Assembly: GCA_001839685.1 (NCBI GenBank)
Contig: MLAK01000229.1
Coordinates: 59,648 to 123,647 of the forward strand
Reading direction: 5' to 3'
DNA from: Tritrichomonas foetus
Lineage: Eukaryota > Parabasalia > Tritrichomonadida > Tritrichomonadidae
Length of the DNA: 64,000 bases
Shown piece after piece: positions 9,599 through 19,496 of this stretch. Within the stretch, counting starts at the first letter, position 1; every line of letters starts with the position of its first letter. The notes below the pieces were generated by a model that saw only the letters and a program-made list of their open reading frames with translations, was not told the DNA's origin and searched no databases. Made by a program: the position numbers and the translations under genes.

Positions 9599-11416
9599 TT
9601 AATTTTCTGGTTCTGGTTCAGGTTCTGCCAGTGGCTCTGGTTCTGCCTGTGATTCTGGTTTTATGTCAGTTTCATTTTGATTATCTGTTCGGGTTTCCGT
9701 TGGTATGTCAGTTTGTGCTTCAGGTTCAGCTTTTGTTTCATTTTGAGTTGGTATTTCTGTCTCACTTTCTGTTTCTTGAGTTGATTCTTGTTTTATTTCT
9801 TTTTCGGGACACATATGGTCATCTGCAGAATCTCCTCCACTGGAAAATGAAATCTTGTCAAGTTCCTTTGCAAAGATATCATGATCGAAATCCTCACCAA
9901 GATTGATTGCATTTAATGCGATTGACTCCCATGTTGCCTTTGAATTACTTGCATTCTTCTTTTCCATTGTCTTGTCTTCAATTTGTTCAAATTTCTCTGG
10001 ATTCATCTGCTTCAGTTTATTTATAATGTCTTGGGTTTTATGGACAACATCAGGTGACCAAAAGTCACTCAGTTTAGTTAATTCTGGGTATAAAACAGTG
10101 ATTATTTCGTCAGAGAATGTTGAAAACAGGAAAAGAAAAGAAGCGTCACTCATAACTTTGAGTACAGCGGTTACTACTTTGTAGTTTTGTCCTTTAATGC
10201 AGTGGGCAAGACGATAGAAAAGTTTATTAGCACAATGCTTATGACCGTTAGGACTGATAAATGGCGCAATGATAGCAAAATGTGTGACAAAAAGGGATTG
10301 CTTGTCTGTGTTTGTTTTTGGCCAGTGGTTTAGAAGGTAGTGAAGGGAAACGTGTGGAATTTCATCGAATATTCCATAGTACAATGAACAAATATCAGAT
10401 AGTTGGTCATAAAAATGAGATAAGAAGAGTGATGAAAAAAGTGGTAAAATATGGCTTTCAAAAAGTTCTTTGGTTGGTGGTTTCTCACAATTTCCAGATT
10501 TGAAGGATTCATTCAAATAATTTAAGGCGGGGCCGACACAGAGATACCCAGAAGTGTTATCATGAATATGTCTGTGAATCCGAGTAATACACTCATTAAA
10601 TAACACTTCTTGTAAATCCGGAAATTGCTCTTTGAAAATTGTAAATATGCTGTCAATTGATCTTCTTTCGTTGAAATCTGGTGAATTGTAAAACTCAAAA
10701 AGGTTTCTAATAAAGTCTGCTTGGAAGTTGGCGGCCAGAATGAGCGACGACGCCTGTCTGAGAACTAATAAAAGAATTTTATGAATGTATTGAATTTCAT
10801 TCCAATTTGAGAGTGTCAAGCTAACGTTTTGGTCGCTGTACAAGTAAACCTTTGGTATGTCAGGAACATGGCCTGATAAATTGTCTTTTATAAGAAGGAT
10901 TAAATCTTTTAATATATTCTCGGAAATTTTCGAAAAGCATTGCGGCTGCTGTAGAATGCTGTGAAGTTTGGCGATTGGTAACTCTTTGTCGTTGGAAAAT
11001 TCACCTTTAGGTGCCCCGTCTGGTATGTAATTGCCTCTCACCAATTTAATTTCTTTGATAAGGTCGGGGATTTTCTCGAATTCTGGGTTATTTTCTTGGT
11101 TTTGTGAGTTCAAGTTTTGTATGAGCATTTTTGGGACTGATGGTGCTGTTTTACGTCTGTTGAAATAGAAATTTGGAGGTGGCGGGTTTTTAGATGGCGG
11201 CCTTGAAGCGCACCCTGCCCCATTGGGTGCAAACTGGACCTTTGCTGGCTTTATTGACATCGGCCGTGGGAGTGGAAAGGGTTTGCTTTGAGGTGAATGA
11301 TTACCTAATAACGAAGGAATCGGACAAGCTTCGGTTGGATTTGGAGCACTGTGTGGAGCGATTAAGCCATCTTTACTTTCGATAGGTTTTGCGGCTTGAA
11401 ATGGGGGTATATTCAT
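9599..11416 (-). CDS. PP2A B56 (B') regulatory subunit
   Basis: A 605-residue protein with the HEAT-like helical repeat fold of the B56 family (about residues 130-480). Diagnostic stretches include ERRSIDSIFTIFKEQFPDLQ, LHYLLNHWPKTNTDKQSLFV (compare GLLKFWPKTHSQKEVMFL of animal B56) and KLSDFWSPDVVHKTQDIINK. B56 subunits target the PP2A core to substrates through LxxIxE motifs. The N terminus (1-95) is proline-rich and disordered, and the C terminus ends in an acidic tail of E/P/T repeats (ETESETEIP to EPEPEPEN) about 70 residues long, which is longer than usual. A second B56-type gene is divergently transcribed 605 bases away. Confidence 0.85.
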   Translation of the reverse strand: MNIPPFQAAKPIESKDGLIAPHSAPNPTEACPIPSLLGNHSPQSKPFPLPRPMSIKPAKVQFAPNGAGCASRPPSKNPPPPNFYFNRRKTAPSVPKMLIQNLNSQNQENNPEFEKIPDLIKEIKLVRGNYIPDGAPKGEFSNDKELPIAKLHSILQQPQCFSKISENILKDLILLIKDNLSGHVPDIPKVYLYSDQNVSLTLSNWNEIQYIHKILLLVLRQASSLILAANFQADFIRNLFEFYNSPDFNERRSIDSIFTIFKEQFPDLQEVLFNECITRIHRHIHDNTSGYLCVGPALNYLNESFKSGNCEKPPTKELFESHILPLFSSLFLSHFYDQLSDICSLYYGIFDEIPHVSLHYLLNHWPKTNTDKQSLFVTHFAIIAPFISPNGHKHCANKLFYRLAHCIKGQNYKVVTAVLKVMSDASFLFLFSTFSDEIITVLYPELTKLSDFWSPDVVHKTQDIINKLKQMNPEKFEQIEDKTMEKKNASNSKATWESIALNAINLGEDFDHDIFAKELDKISFSSGGDSADDHMCPEKEIKQESTQETESETEIPTQNETKAEPEAQTDIPTETRTDNQNETDIKPESQAEPEPLAEPEPEPEN

Positions 11417-12021
11417 TTAAAATAACCTTTGAATAATATCAAAGATAATGTTGTTATTATGATATATTTTATGTCAGAAACTTTTTGAATGAATTGAATA
11501 AATAACCATTAGAAACATCATCAATTTCACTGAAGAAAGTGAAGATTGTAATCTGAATTTTATATCTTGATTAATCGAAATATATTGGATCTATTTAAAT
11601 TACATTTGAGAAAATAATAGGGAATATAAATTGGTTTTTCACAATATCTTCTATTGAATAGTTTACACATTATTTCAAAGATCTAGATAAACTTTACAAA
11701 AAGTTATTGTTCAAAAAAGTTTATTCAAAAATAATAGAAACTTTTATCGTCATTCAGAAAAAAGAGAAATAAGATTGAAGCGATTTCATTGAATAATATT
11801 GAAAAATTGGGAAAAAATAATTATTATTTTTGAAAAAGTTGATTAATTCTGAATGTCAATAACGTGGCTTATTTAAAAGTGGAGAAATAGTTTGTGTGAA
11901 AAACTAAACCAAACCAAAATTCATATTTCAAAGAAATATTCAACTTTTTGTGCAATTGGAGAAACTTTTTATTATCAAAAACATAAATTTGAATTAAACC
12001 AAAGGGAAACGAAACCAATCG
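11417..12021. other. Shared upstream region of the two B56 genes
   Basis: A 605-base AT-rich region between divergent start codons. It contains TGAAAAAGTTGA at 11831-11842, a motif that recurs elsewhere in the window. No gene seen. Confidence 0.5.
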
Positions 12022-13788
12022 ATGTCTCTTCCAGGCGGTTTCACTCGTACAAAATCATCTTCTCTACTAATTGCCAAAAAAAGTCCGTCGGTTGGAATTA
12101 AGAGACCTTATTTATCGATTCGCGCACCAACATTGGATCCTATTGATAATGACAATGAAGTAATCCAGTCGACAGAAGAAAAAAGCGAAACTATTACCGA
12201 ATTTAATCCAGTTGTGGATTTTGAAATCAATAACGTTGTCTCACTAACCAACGTTCGCGATGTGTCAACCAAGGAATTGCCAATCATCGAGCTGCCACCA
12301 ATTCCGCCTGTCAAAGATGCTTCGTTTGAAATGATATTAAGCGCCAAATTAGAATTATGCTCTGAGAATTTAGATTTTATTCACAAAGAGATGCAATTAT
12401 CACAAAAGGACGAAAAACGGAAAACATTAAACGAATTCATAGCATTTTTCGACAATACAAAAGAGGCGAAAAAAATGAATTCGGTTTATCAGAGGGCTTT
12501 TTTTAGAATGATCGAAAAAAACATTTTTCGAAATGATCCAAAATTTCCAACCGCTCTTGAAACATATAATTATACATTAAATGTTGTTGAGCCCTCTTGG
12601 CCTCATTTAATGTTTTGTTATCAATTATTGACTCGTTTCATTCAGGTATTTCCAAATGCAGAATTTGTAAGTTTTTCGGTTTTCAAAAAGGCTCTTTTTT
12701 TGATGCAGCTTCCAGATGCAAATGAACGTTACCAACTTGTAGTTTTCACAAAGCTGTATTATGACATCCGTCAGAAAGAACAGCAAAAAATTCTTCGTGA
12801 AGTTAAAAATTCATTAATTATGTTAAGATCAGGCCTTTACAAACCTTTTTGCTTGATGCCTTTGTTTTTATTGTTTGCTCATATTTTAATGCGTCGCATG
12901 AATAACATTGATGAAGATTGTATCAGAGCATTTAAAGAAGGGGCCCTTCCACTTATTGGTTTCCCTTATATGCATAACCAATATTCACATTTTAAAACTT
13001 TCTTCACTAATGCAGTCCACATCCATCCAAGCTTTATTTATTTAATTTTAGAGCATCTTCAGAAAAAATGGCCGAGACAAAGTGGATCCAAAATTCAAAT
13101 GATGTTAGATTTCCTCATCCACATTGTGATAACGAATATGCCACAGGCTGATTTTTCACAAATGTCTCAAGCATTCTTCTCATTTCTGGCAAGTCAGCTT
13201 CGTTTTACACATTTAAAATTTAACATTGTAATTTTATCTCTTTGGACAAAAGAAGAATATAGAAAGTTCATTGTGGCAAATTCAGCAATTGCTATTGATA
13301 GAATGCTTGAGCAAATTAATAATGTTGCTAAAAAGCATTGGGATGAAGTAATCAGAAAGAAAGCTGAGCAAGTTTTAAATGAAATGTGTTCAATAAATTC
13401 CGGTGAATATCATAAAAAGCGCTTACTTTTGAAAAGAAAAGCTAATATTGGTATTCAATATGATGGAATTGATGATGCAACGACAAATGCAGATGATTGG
13501 GCAATGATTGCATCACAAGTAATCACTAATCAGAAAAAATTGAGTGCAAAATTAAATGAAATTGACGAATACTTTCACAAGTATAAAGATGACACAGAAG
13601 TGAGATTCATTCCACGTAATTTTAAATATGACATCAAAAAACAATTTGTTTCACGTTCTTTTAATGCTAATTCGGGGTACCAATCAGCCAACAATCTTAT
13701 TCCCAAATCACGAACACTTTTGTCTGGTCGAGAATCGGGTGGACCGAACCTTATCAAAATTCCCTCAAAATCCCTTCTCAAACTCTAA
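12022..13788 (+). CDS. PP2A B56-like regulatory subunit, divergent
   Basis: A 588-residue helical-repeat protein. The B56 signature EPSWPHLMFCYQLLTRFIQVFP (about residues 190-211; compare TWPHLQLVYEFFLRFLE) is clear, and the order of helices downstream, including HLQKKWPRQSGSKIQMMLDF and AKKHWDEVIRKKAEQVLNEM, follows the family. Residues 1-100 and the last 60 (serine-rich, with RSFNANSGYQSANN) are predicted disordered. It differs greatly from the B56 gene at 9599-11416, so if the pair arose by duplication it was long ago. The ATG at 12022 is chosen as the first in frame after an upstream region without coding character. Confidence 0.75.
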   Translation: MSLPGGFTRTKSSSLLIAKKSPSVGIKRPYLSIRAPTLDPIDNDNEVIQSTEEKSETITEFNPVVDFEINNVVSLTNVRDVSTKELPIIELPPIPPVKDASFEMILSAKLELCSENLDFIHKEMQLSQKDEKRKTLNEFIAFFDNTKEAKKMNSVYQRAFFRMIEKNIFRNDPKFPTALETYNYTLNVVEPSWPHLMFCYQLLTRFIQVFPNAEFVSFSVFKKALFLMQLPDANERYQLVVFTKLYYDIRQKEQQKILREVKNSLIMLRSGLYKPFCLMPLFLLFAHILMRRMNNIDEDCIRAFKEGALPLIGFPYMHNQYSHFKTFFTNAVHIHPSFIYLILEHLQKKWPRQSGSKIQMMLDFLIHIVITNMPQADFSQMSQAFFSFLASQLRFTHLKFNIVILSLWTKEEYRKFIVANSAIAIDRMLEQINNVAKKHWDEVIRKKAEQVLNEMCSINSGEYHKKRLLLKRKANIGIQYDGIDDATTNADDWAMIASQVITNQKKLSAKLNEIDEYFHKYKDDTEVRFIPRNFKYDIKKQFVSRSFNANSGYQSANNLIPKSRTLLSGRESGGPNLIKIPSKSLLKL

Positions 13789-14012
13789 TTTCGTTCATTT
13801 GTTTTATATTGCTTTCATTCTTTCTCTGTTACATTCTTTCTTTGTTACATTTTTATATTATTAGAAATTACATTATTTTCTTTGTAAGTAAATATTCCGG
13901 CGATAACTTTTTCATTATATTCATATTTTATCTTTTGAATTATCTTTCGCACAATTTTCATTATAAAACCAGTATTGAAATAAAAACTGAGTGATAAAAA
14001 ACAGTTTATTGG

Positions 14013-15581
14013 CTAAAAAGTTGGTTGAAGATATTCTTCATCATAAGGAGTTTCTACATCATCACTGTCTGTTTGAACCCCATGAAAATTTTCAAATTCT
14101 TGATTTCTTAATTGTTGAATCCTTTCTAATATAAGATCAATAATCTCTGGTATTTTATTAACAAATTTTGAATTTTCATTTTTATCAAATTTTGAATGTT
14201 CACTATTATCAAATATTAAACTGTCATTGTCAGGAACATAATCTAGGTATTTGTTGGCTAATTCAGACAGTAAAGATTCATGATCTTCATTTATCTGTGA
14301 AATCACATGTAATTGGATATCTTCATCATAATCTATTTTCACGAGTAGATAAAGTATTTCAACGACTAGTCTATCAATCATAAATGTATCCATATAAGAT
14401 AATTCAATAATGCTTCCAATCATCCCTTTTCGAATAATATTGTGTAAAATATTTTTGATGTTAGGATGATTTGATTGGGCAACATAATAAATTACTTGAA
14501 GGGCTGAAATTTTTTGTAAAACAGTCCCATCATCAATTATTGTTTTGATATTATTTAATAAATGGTTACGTAAAAGGAATTCAGTATACATGCTATGTTC
14601 TTCAACCATAACCTCAATAAGGTGAAGTGCTGTAACCGATGTTTTTTCGTCAATCGATAATATAGCATTACATATTTCATTAAATTCAAGTTCGTGAAAA
14701 ACATCTAATTCCTTATCAAGAAAGATATTTATAATTTTTAAGGCAAGAATAGTGGTTTTTCTGCTTCCTGCTTTAATTGCATATGATAACTTTTGATAGC
14801 ACTCTGTTTTTTGAGCAACTAAGTGAGGACATTGACTGTTAAGACAAATCAAACGAAGTGATCGAATTAATTCATCCCAATATTCAACGCCATAATGATT
14901 GAGAAATGCAAAAATTACATGAACTGCGGATGCAGCTGCCTCTTCAGAAAGTTGGAAATAGCACAAGCATGAAAGCAAATTTAAAAAACGAGCGAAAATT
15001 TGTTTATGTTGATACGAAGCTTGTGCAAAATAAAAAATATTTTCAAATGATACGTTTTGTAAAAAAGAATTTCTCGAATTTTCAGTTCTTCTAACCAAAG
15101 AAATATAAAAATTTAATATTTTGGAAGTAGATTGGATTAAAATATCATTTTTTTCTTCACCAGGAAAAACTTCGTTAAAAATATAGAAAACTTTTGCCAT
15201 AAATGGACTGTTGGCAATCATATCAATATCTGAGTCAATCAAATAGTCTGCTATCATGGAAAGTGCATATATTGCTTCTACTTTTGTTTCAACAATTTGT
15301 GAATCCATTTGAATAACTTCAATCAGATGATCTAAAGTGCCAGTTTCAAAAAAAAGTGGATGTTTGACAATTTCGCCATCTGTAAAGGCAGTATAGCGAG
15401 CAATGGCGAATACTTTATCTGTGATTTCTTTTAAATCGTAATGACATTGATTGAATTCGGTCAAAGCTGTTTCGACTTCGAAAAAAAGATCGTCGTCGTC
15501 GTCTTCACTTCCAGTTCCTTCCAATCGTTGATTTGGGTTTAAGGTTTTGAGATACTCTTGCGTTTTATACGTAAAGTTCAT
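14013..15581 (-). CDS. Armadillo/HEAT-type helical repeat protein
   Basis: A 522-residue protein made of tandem amphipathic helices (for example VETKVEAIYALSMIADYLID and DDGTVLQKISALQVIYYVAQ), typical of ARM or HEAT repeat folds, with an acidic N-terminal patch (GSEDDDDDLFFE) and a disordered C terminus. I do not recognise a specific family; trichomonads have many such scaffolds. An Inr-type TCACA at 15614-15610 (minus strand) is 31 bases before the ATG, supporting the start. It is convergent with the second B56 gene, 224 bases away. Confidence 0.65.
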   Translation of the reverse strand: MNFTYKTQEYLKTLNPNQRLEGTGSEDDDDDLFFEVETALTEFNQCHYDLKEITDKVFAIARYTAFTDGEIVKHPLFFETGTLDHLIEVIQMDSQIVETKVEAIYALSMIADYLIDSDIDMIANSPFMAKVFYIFNEVFPGEEKNDILIQSTSKILNFYISLVRRTENSRNSFLQNVSFENIFYFAQASYQHKQIFARFLNLLSCLCYFQLSEEAAASAVHVIFAFLNHYGVEYWDELIRSLRLICLNSQCPHLVAQKTECYQKLSYAIKAGSRKTTILALKIINIFLDKELDVFHELEFNEICNAILSIDEKTSVTALHLIEVMVEEHSMYTEFLLRNHLLNNIKTIIDDGTVLQKISALQVIYYVAQSNHPNIKNILHNIIRKGMIGSIIELSYMDTFMIDRLVVEILYLLVKIDYDEDIQLHVISQINEDHESLLSELANKYLDYVPDNDSLIFDNSEHSKFDKNENSKFVNKIPEIIDLILERIQQLRNQEFENFHGVQTDSDDVETPYDEEYLQPTF

Positions 15582-15678
15582 CCAACCAACAAAAGTATTC
15601 GATGATTGGTGTGAAGCTCAACAAAATGAACTTCACTTTTAAAAGGTTAATTTTAAGGTCAATTAAATCAAAAATATA

Positions 15679-16438
15679 TACAGTCGTTTTCGAAATAGAA
15701 TATTTCAGTTTTCGAAATAGAATTTCCTATCGGTTTTATTTTTCTAAATAAAATTTTTTTTTATCGAAATTGAATTATTTTGTTTCGAAATAGAATTTCA
15801 TAAACCGAAAAATTTTTCAAAATAAAATAATTTTGTTTCGTTTTAAAGTTTCAAAAAATTGATCTTTTTCAATGAGTTTTCTCAAAAAGTTCAAAATAGA
15901 TATGGGGTATATGGAGGTATACGGGTGTAGAGGATGTAGATTCTTCTTTAGGGTGATGGAAATCGACAGGGTTAATATAGAGCGGGGAAAATAAAACTAA
16001 AAAATTTGGCAAAATACGTGATATGTGATGTGAAAATTACATCAAAATAACAATATTTATTGGGAAAATATTGATTTTATCTTAATTTTTAGTTAATTTA
16101 TTTCTCCCCTTCACAAATTAGATAATAAATAAGTTGTTGATTCATTTTGTTTCATATGAGAGTGTGGAAATTCTTGGGAAACTTTATAAAAAAAAAATTC
16201 TATTTCGAAACAAAAAAATTTTATTATGAGACAAATTCTGGTTGGTTTGTAAACTATTCAAATTTAAAAATTCTATTTCGAAAAAAATATAGGTTAAGAT
16301 TCTATTTCGAAAACATTGGAAAGCAAATAGAAACATTTTGAAAGCTTTTCGAAAAATATTCTAGTTTCCTATATAAACATTTGAAATATTGAAATTCTAT
16401 TTCGAAACACTAAGAAAACCAATTCGAAAACGACTGTA
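15679..16438. mobile_element. Non-autonomous Tc1/mariner-like element (MITE) with bipartite TIRs
   Basis: Bases 15681-16436 (756 bp) are flanked by TA on each side (15679-15680 and 16437-16438). Both ends start with the perfect inverted repeat CAGTCGTTTTCGAA (14 bp), then 15 unrelated bases, then the perfect inverted repeat TTTCGAAATAGAATTTC (17 bp), giving 46-bp ends with two conserved blocks at exactly equal spacing. More copies of the inner block lie inside (15783-15799 on the left; about 16196-16210, 16270-16283, 16300-16313 in opposite orientation on the right). The centre (about 15860-16140) is unrelated and encodes no transposase; the 64-residue frame at 16147-16341 is only a translation of the repeats. 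TA target duplication and a CAGT terminus are characteristic of Tc1/mariner elements. Confidence 0.8.
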
Positions 16439-16555
16439 TTTCGTGAACATTCAAAAAAAAAAATCCTTACACATCTTTTTAAGCATTTATATGGTCATAT
16501 ATTCAAAGTGAACGACTATATAAATATTGAAAAAGTAGCTGATTGTATCAGCTAC

Positions 16556-17785
16556 ATGAAAAGGTTCCGCGAATTGTCAGAACCTTTTATCTCATATTTT
16601 CAACAGTTTCGAGCAACTCTCAGTCCAGTAGAAGAACCCTATCCCCATTTTTGGCGAATTGATCTCACAGATATTAAATGCACAATCGCAATGCTATTCG
16701 TTACGCTATCAATTTGGGCAGCAGTCGCATACACTGGCAAGAAGACATCAATTGTTTACTACTGGGACGGTCCAAATTACATTTATGCAGGATTAACATT
16801 ATATGATATCACCACAGAGAACAACCCTTGGAAAAAGTATCTTCGATTGCCACCATCTTATTTTGCATGCCATCTTCCAGGGTATCCACTTTTAATCAGA
16901 TTTTGTTCATATTTCACCAAAGGTGATTATGTTTTAGCAGACTATCTTTCAATTTTAGTTGGTAATTTCCTTGTTTGTTATTCATTTCGAAGGCTTCTTC
17001 TTGCCTATGATTGTGTTGAAGATCCAACTTATACAACTCTCTTATTGTGTATATTTCCACTCAGATTTACAATTTATCACAGTGTTGGTGCAAGTGAACC
17101 ACTTTTTATTTCGTTTGTATGTTTGTCTTTAACTTTTTATAAGTTCGATAATTGGAGTATGATGATTCTTTGCGTTTGGGGTGGTTGTATTACTAGGATT
17201 GAAGGAATGTCTATTGGGGCAGCAATAGGGATATGTTATATTGTTCAATTCAAGATATTCAAAGCCGCTTCAATGTTTTTAACATTTGTTTCGACTGCTT
17301 GGCTTTTATTATTCCATAAAACTATGTTCGGATCAGCTCTTGCATATTTAAATTATAATAAAGGTTCTCAAAATTTGATAGTTTTCCCACCATTCATCGA
17401 ATTAAGGCCGGCTCGCATTTCTCGAATGAATGTAATTCATTACCATTCTTTCATTGATTTTTATTTTCCTTATGTAATTGGAATGATTGTAACTTTATTA
17501 ATGGCTGGACCAGTAGGTATCTTTGGTTCTATTTATTTATGTTATGTGAGTTTCCTTCGGCATCTTGACATTCTTCGTTATTCAATTCCTGCTGGTGTTT
17601 TTGCTGTTTTGATTGGATATGATAAATTATGGTCAAACAAAATATGTAAATCAGCTTTATTCATTCTCCTTCCATTATATTTTGCATTCATTTTGTCCTA
17701 CTCCTCTGGACAAATACACTCCAATAAATGTTCAGAACGTTTCTTTAGAGAAGTGGCGCAATTGTCAGCCAAAAATATTCACTGA
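16556..17785 (+). CDS. GT-C-type membrane glycosyltransferase (PIG-V/ArnT-like)
   Basis: A 409-residue multi-pass membrane protein with about nine to ten hydrophobic helices. After the first helix (around residues 40-58) a luminal loop carries YYWDGPNYIYAG, whose WD resembles the catalytic aspartate loop of GT-C enzymes, followed by HLPGYPLLIRF and later by TRIEGMSIG, like the conserved R-x-E-G of dolichol-phosphate-mannose-dependent enzymes such as PIG-V. It probably adds a sugar in the ER lumen, perhaps in GPI or glycan assembly; the exact step is unknown. The frame extends upstream to a GTG at 16508, but the first ATG is 16556. The mobile element ends 120 bases upstream, so it sits in the promoter region. 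Confidence 0.55.
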   Translation: MKRFRELSEPFISYFQQFRATLSPVEEPYPHFWRIDLTDIKCTIAMLFVTLSIWAAVAYTGKKTSIVYYWDGPNYIYAGLTLYDITTENNPWKKYLRLPPSYFACHLPGYPLLIRFCSYFTKGDYVLADYLSILVGNFLVCYSFRRLLLAYDCVEDPTYTTLLLCIFPLRFTIYHSVGASEPLFISFVCLSLTFYKFDNWSMMILCVWGGCITRIEGMSIGAAIGICYIVQFKIFKAASMFLTFVSTAWLLLFHKTMFGSALAYLNYNKGSQNLIVFPPFIELRPARISRMNVIHYHSFIDFYFPYVIGMIVTLLMAGPVGIFGSIYLCYVSFLRHLDILRYSIPAGVFAVLIGYDKLWSNKICKSALFILLPLYFAFILSYSSGQIHSNKCSERFFREVAQLSAKNIH

Positions 17786-18312
17786 TAACTTTGTTCTTTC
17801 TTTCAGTTAATCACATTCTATAGAAGACTTGTATAATTTAATTTGTATTGTTTTTCTTATACTAAATTTACTCATGCTACATGTTCTATTTGTGTAAAAA
17901 ATTATAATTGTTCCATATATTTCTTATGTTTAATTTCTTGATTTATTTTCATAAGATTATTTCTGAGATTTGAAGAAGAAAAGATATAGTCACTGGCTTA
18001 TATCCAGAATGGAAACTAATGCATGGAATTGAAATAAAAAATGCACTATTGTTAATCAACATTTCTTCAAGTATGTTTCCATGTTCAAATTTGAAAAGAT
18101 GAATAAAGTAATATAGCAGATAGTGCAATCACTAGATTGTGTTCTCATAATCTCATTATATAATACTTCAAAATGATTGGCATTATTGAACAAAAATAAA
18201 TAGGAAAACCACCAAAATCGACATCTTAAGGATTATTAAGCAAGTGATATTCATTATGGTTGAGTTGACAAGATGGAAGGAAATTCGAAACCAACAAAGC
18301 TAAAAAAAGCAT
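17786..18312. other. Intergenic region before the IFT20 inverted repeat
   Basis: About 530 AT-rich bases with no coding potential that I can support. The left arm of the inverted repeat starts at 18313. Confidence 0.5.
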
Positions 18313-18832
18313 AATCAAAACAATAAAAGAAAAAGAAAAGAATTATAAAAATGGGGAGAATTGGAAAGAAAAGAGAGAAAAGAGAAAGGAGAATATTTGA
18401 AACAAGTGTTTTACATCATTAATAACTTTTCGTTGTTGTCTGCAAGTTGACGATCATATTCATCAAAACTGCGAATTTCCGATTGAAGCTTTTCAAGAAT
18501 CTTCTGACGAGCATCAACTTCGTTTTGAAGGTCAAGTTGACTTAATTTTCGTCGTTCAATTTCTTCTTGAACACGATTTCGGAGTGCGATAGAACGAAGC
18601 TTTTGATCTTCAACACGACGACTCTGTGTTTCCATAAATGATAAAAACTCTTTCACTGCTGTCATAAATTCGTTAACTTCTGAAGCGAATCCATCACAAC
18701 CTTCTTTAAGTTTGAGTGTTTCTTTGAATTGTTCTGGTTCGATTACAGCGATTTTATAATCATTCTCTTGATCAAAGATCACTCTCTGTAAATTTTCCAT
18801 TTGGAATCAAAATTTACAAAAATAAACGTACA
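18313..18832. repeat. Left arm of 520-bp perfect inverted repeat
   Basis: Reverse complement of 18977-19496. The mirror axis is constant (paired coordinates sum to 37809), and all segments I compared are identical, including the 98 bases after the stop codon and 32 bases before the start codon of the enclosed gene. The spacer is 18833-18976 (144 bp) and is not itself palindromic. Identity stops abruptly at both edges. Confidence 0.95.
18411..18800 (-). CDS. IFT20: IFT20, intraflagellar transport subunit, copy 1
   Basis: A 129-residue, mostly coiled-coil protein the size of IFT20 (about 130). The stretch FKETLKLKEGCDGFASEVNE matches the IFT20 '[20 protein letters not shown]' region, followed by QSRRVEDQKLRSIALRNRVQ corresponding to '[20 protein letters not shown]'. 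IFT20 is an IFT-B subunit that also works at the Golgi in sorting ciliary membrane proteins in other organisms. The protein is identical to the copy at 19009-19398, and the two are head to head with 208 bases between start codons. No TCA-Py-T/A initiator lies in the shared 32 bases upstream of the ATG. Confidence 0.85.
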   Translation of the reverse strand: MENLQRVIFDQENDYKIAVIEPEQFKETLKLKEGCDGFASEVNEFMTAVKEFLSFMETQSRRVEDQKLRSIALRNRVQEEIERRKLSQLDLQNEVDARQKILEKLQSEIRSFDEYDRQLADNNEKLLMM

Positions 18833-18976
18833 CAATTTCCAATATCTCATTTATCTCATTCAATCTCAAAAAAATTCTGAAAATATTTCCTCTATTAATA
18901 ACTATTCTCTATAACTACTCTAGATGCAAAATATTTGGCTAAATTGTTTTATGGAATTTTGGGATAAATTTCCAAA

Positions 18977-19496
18977 TGTACGTTTATTTTTGTAAATTTT
19001 GATTCCAAATGGAAAATTTACAGAGAGTGATCTTTGATCAAGAGAATGATTATAAAATCGCTGTAATCGAACCAGAACAATTCAAAGAAACACTCAAACT
19101 TAAAGAAGGTTGTGATGGATTCGCTTCAGAAGTTAACGAATTTATGACAGCAGTGAAAGAGTTTTTATCATTTATGGAAACACAGAGTCGTCGTGTTGAA
19201 GATCAAAAGCTTCGTTCTATCGCACTCCGAAATCGTGTTCAAGAAGAAATTGAACGACGAAAATTAAGTCAACTTGACCTTCAAAACGAAGTTGATGCTC
19301 GTCAGAAGATTCTTGAAAAGCTTCAATCGGAAATTCGCAGTTTTGATGAATATGATCGTCAACTTGCAGACAACAACGAAAAGTTATTAATGATGTAAAA
19401 CACTTGTTTCAAATATTCTCCTTTCTCTTTTCTCTCTTTTCTTTCCAATTCTCCCCATTTTTATAATTCTTTTCTTTTTCTTTTATTGTTTTGATT
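18977..19496. repeat. Right arm of 520-bp perfect inverted repeat
   Basis: Reverse complement of 18313-18832; carries the second IFT20 gene. Confidence 0.95.
19009..19398 (+). CDS. IFT20: IFT20, intraflagellar transport subunit, copy 2
   Basis: Encodes the same 129 residues as the minus-strand copy at 18411-18800 with no difference seen even at synonymous sites. The gene is complete, and its 98-base 3' flank is shared too. Either a very recent duplication or ongoing gene conversion keeps the copies identical, unless the palindrome is an assembly artefact. The family role is given under copy 1. Confidence 0.85.
   Translation: MENLQRVIFDQENDYKIAVIEPEQFKETLKLKEGCDGFASEVNEFMTAVKEFLSFMETQSRRVEDQKLRSIALRNRVQEEIERRKLSQLDLQNEVDARQKILEKLQSEIRSFDEYDRQLADNNEKLLMM

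Noticed and set aside
16147..16341. Possible transposase fragment in the mobile element
   Set aside because: Its translation comes from the subterminal repeats (repeated FYFE/FYYE), with no DDE/D features.
16508..16555. Upstream start of the GT-C-like gene
   Set aside because: The frame opens with GTG; the first ATG is 16556.
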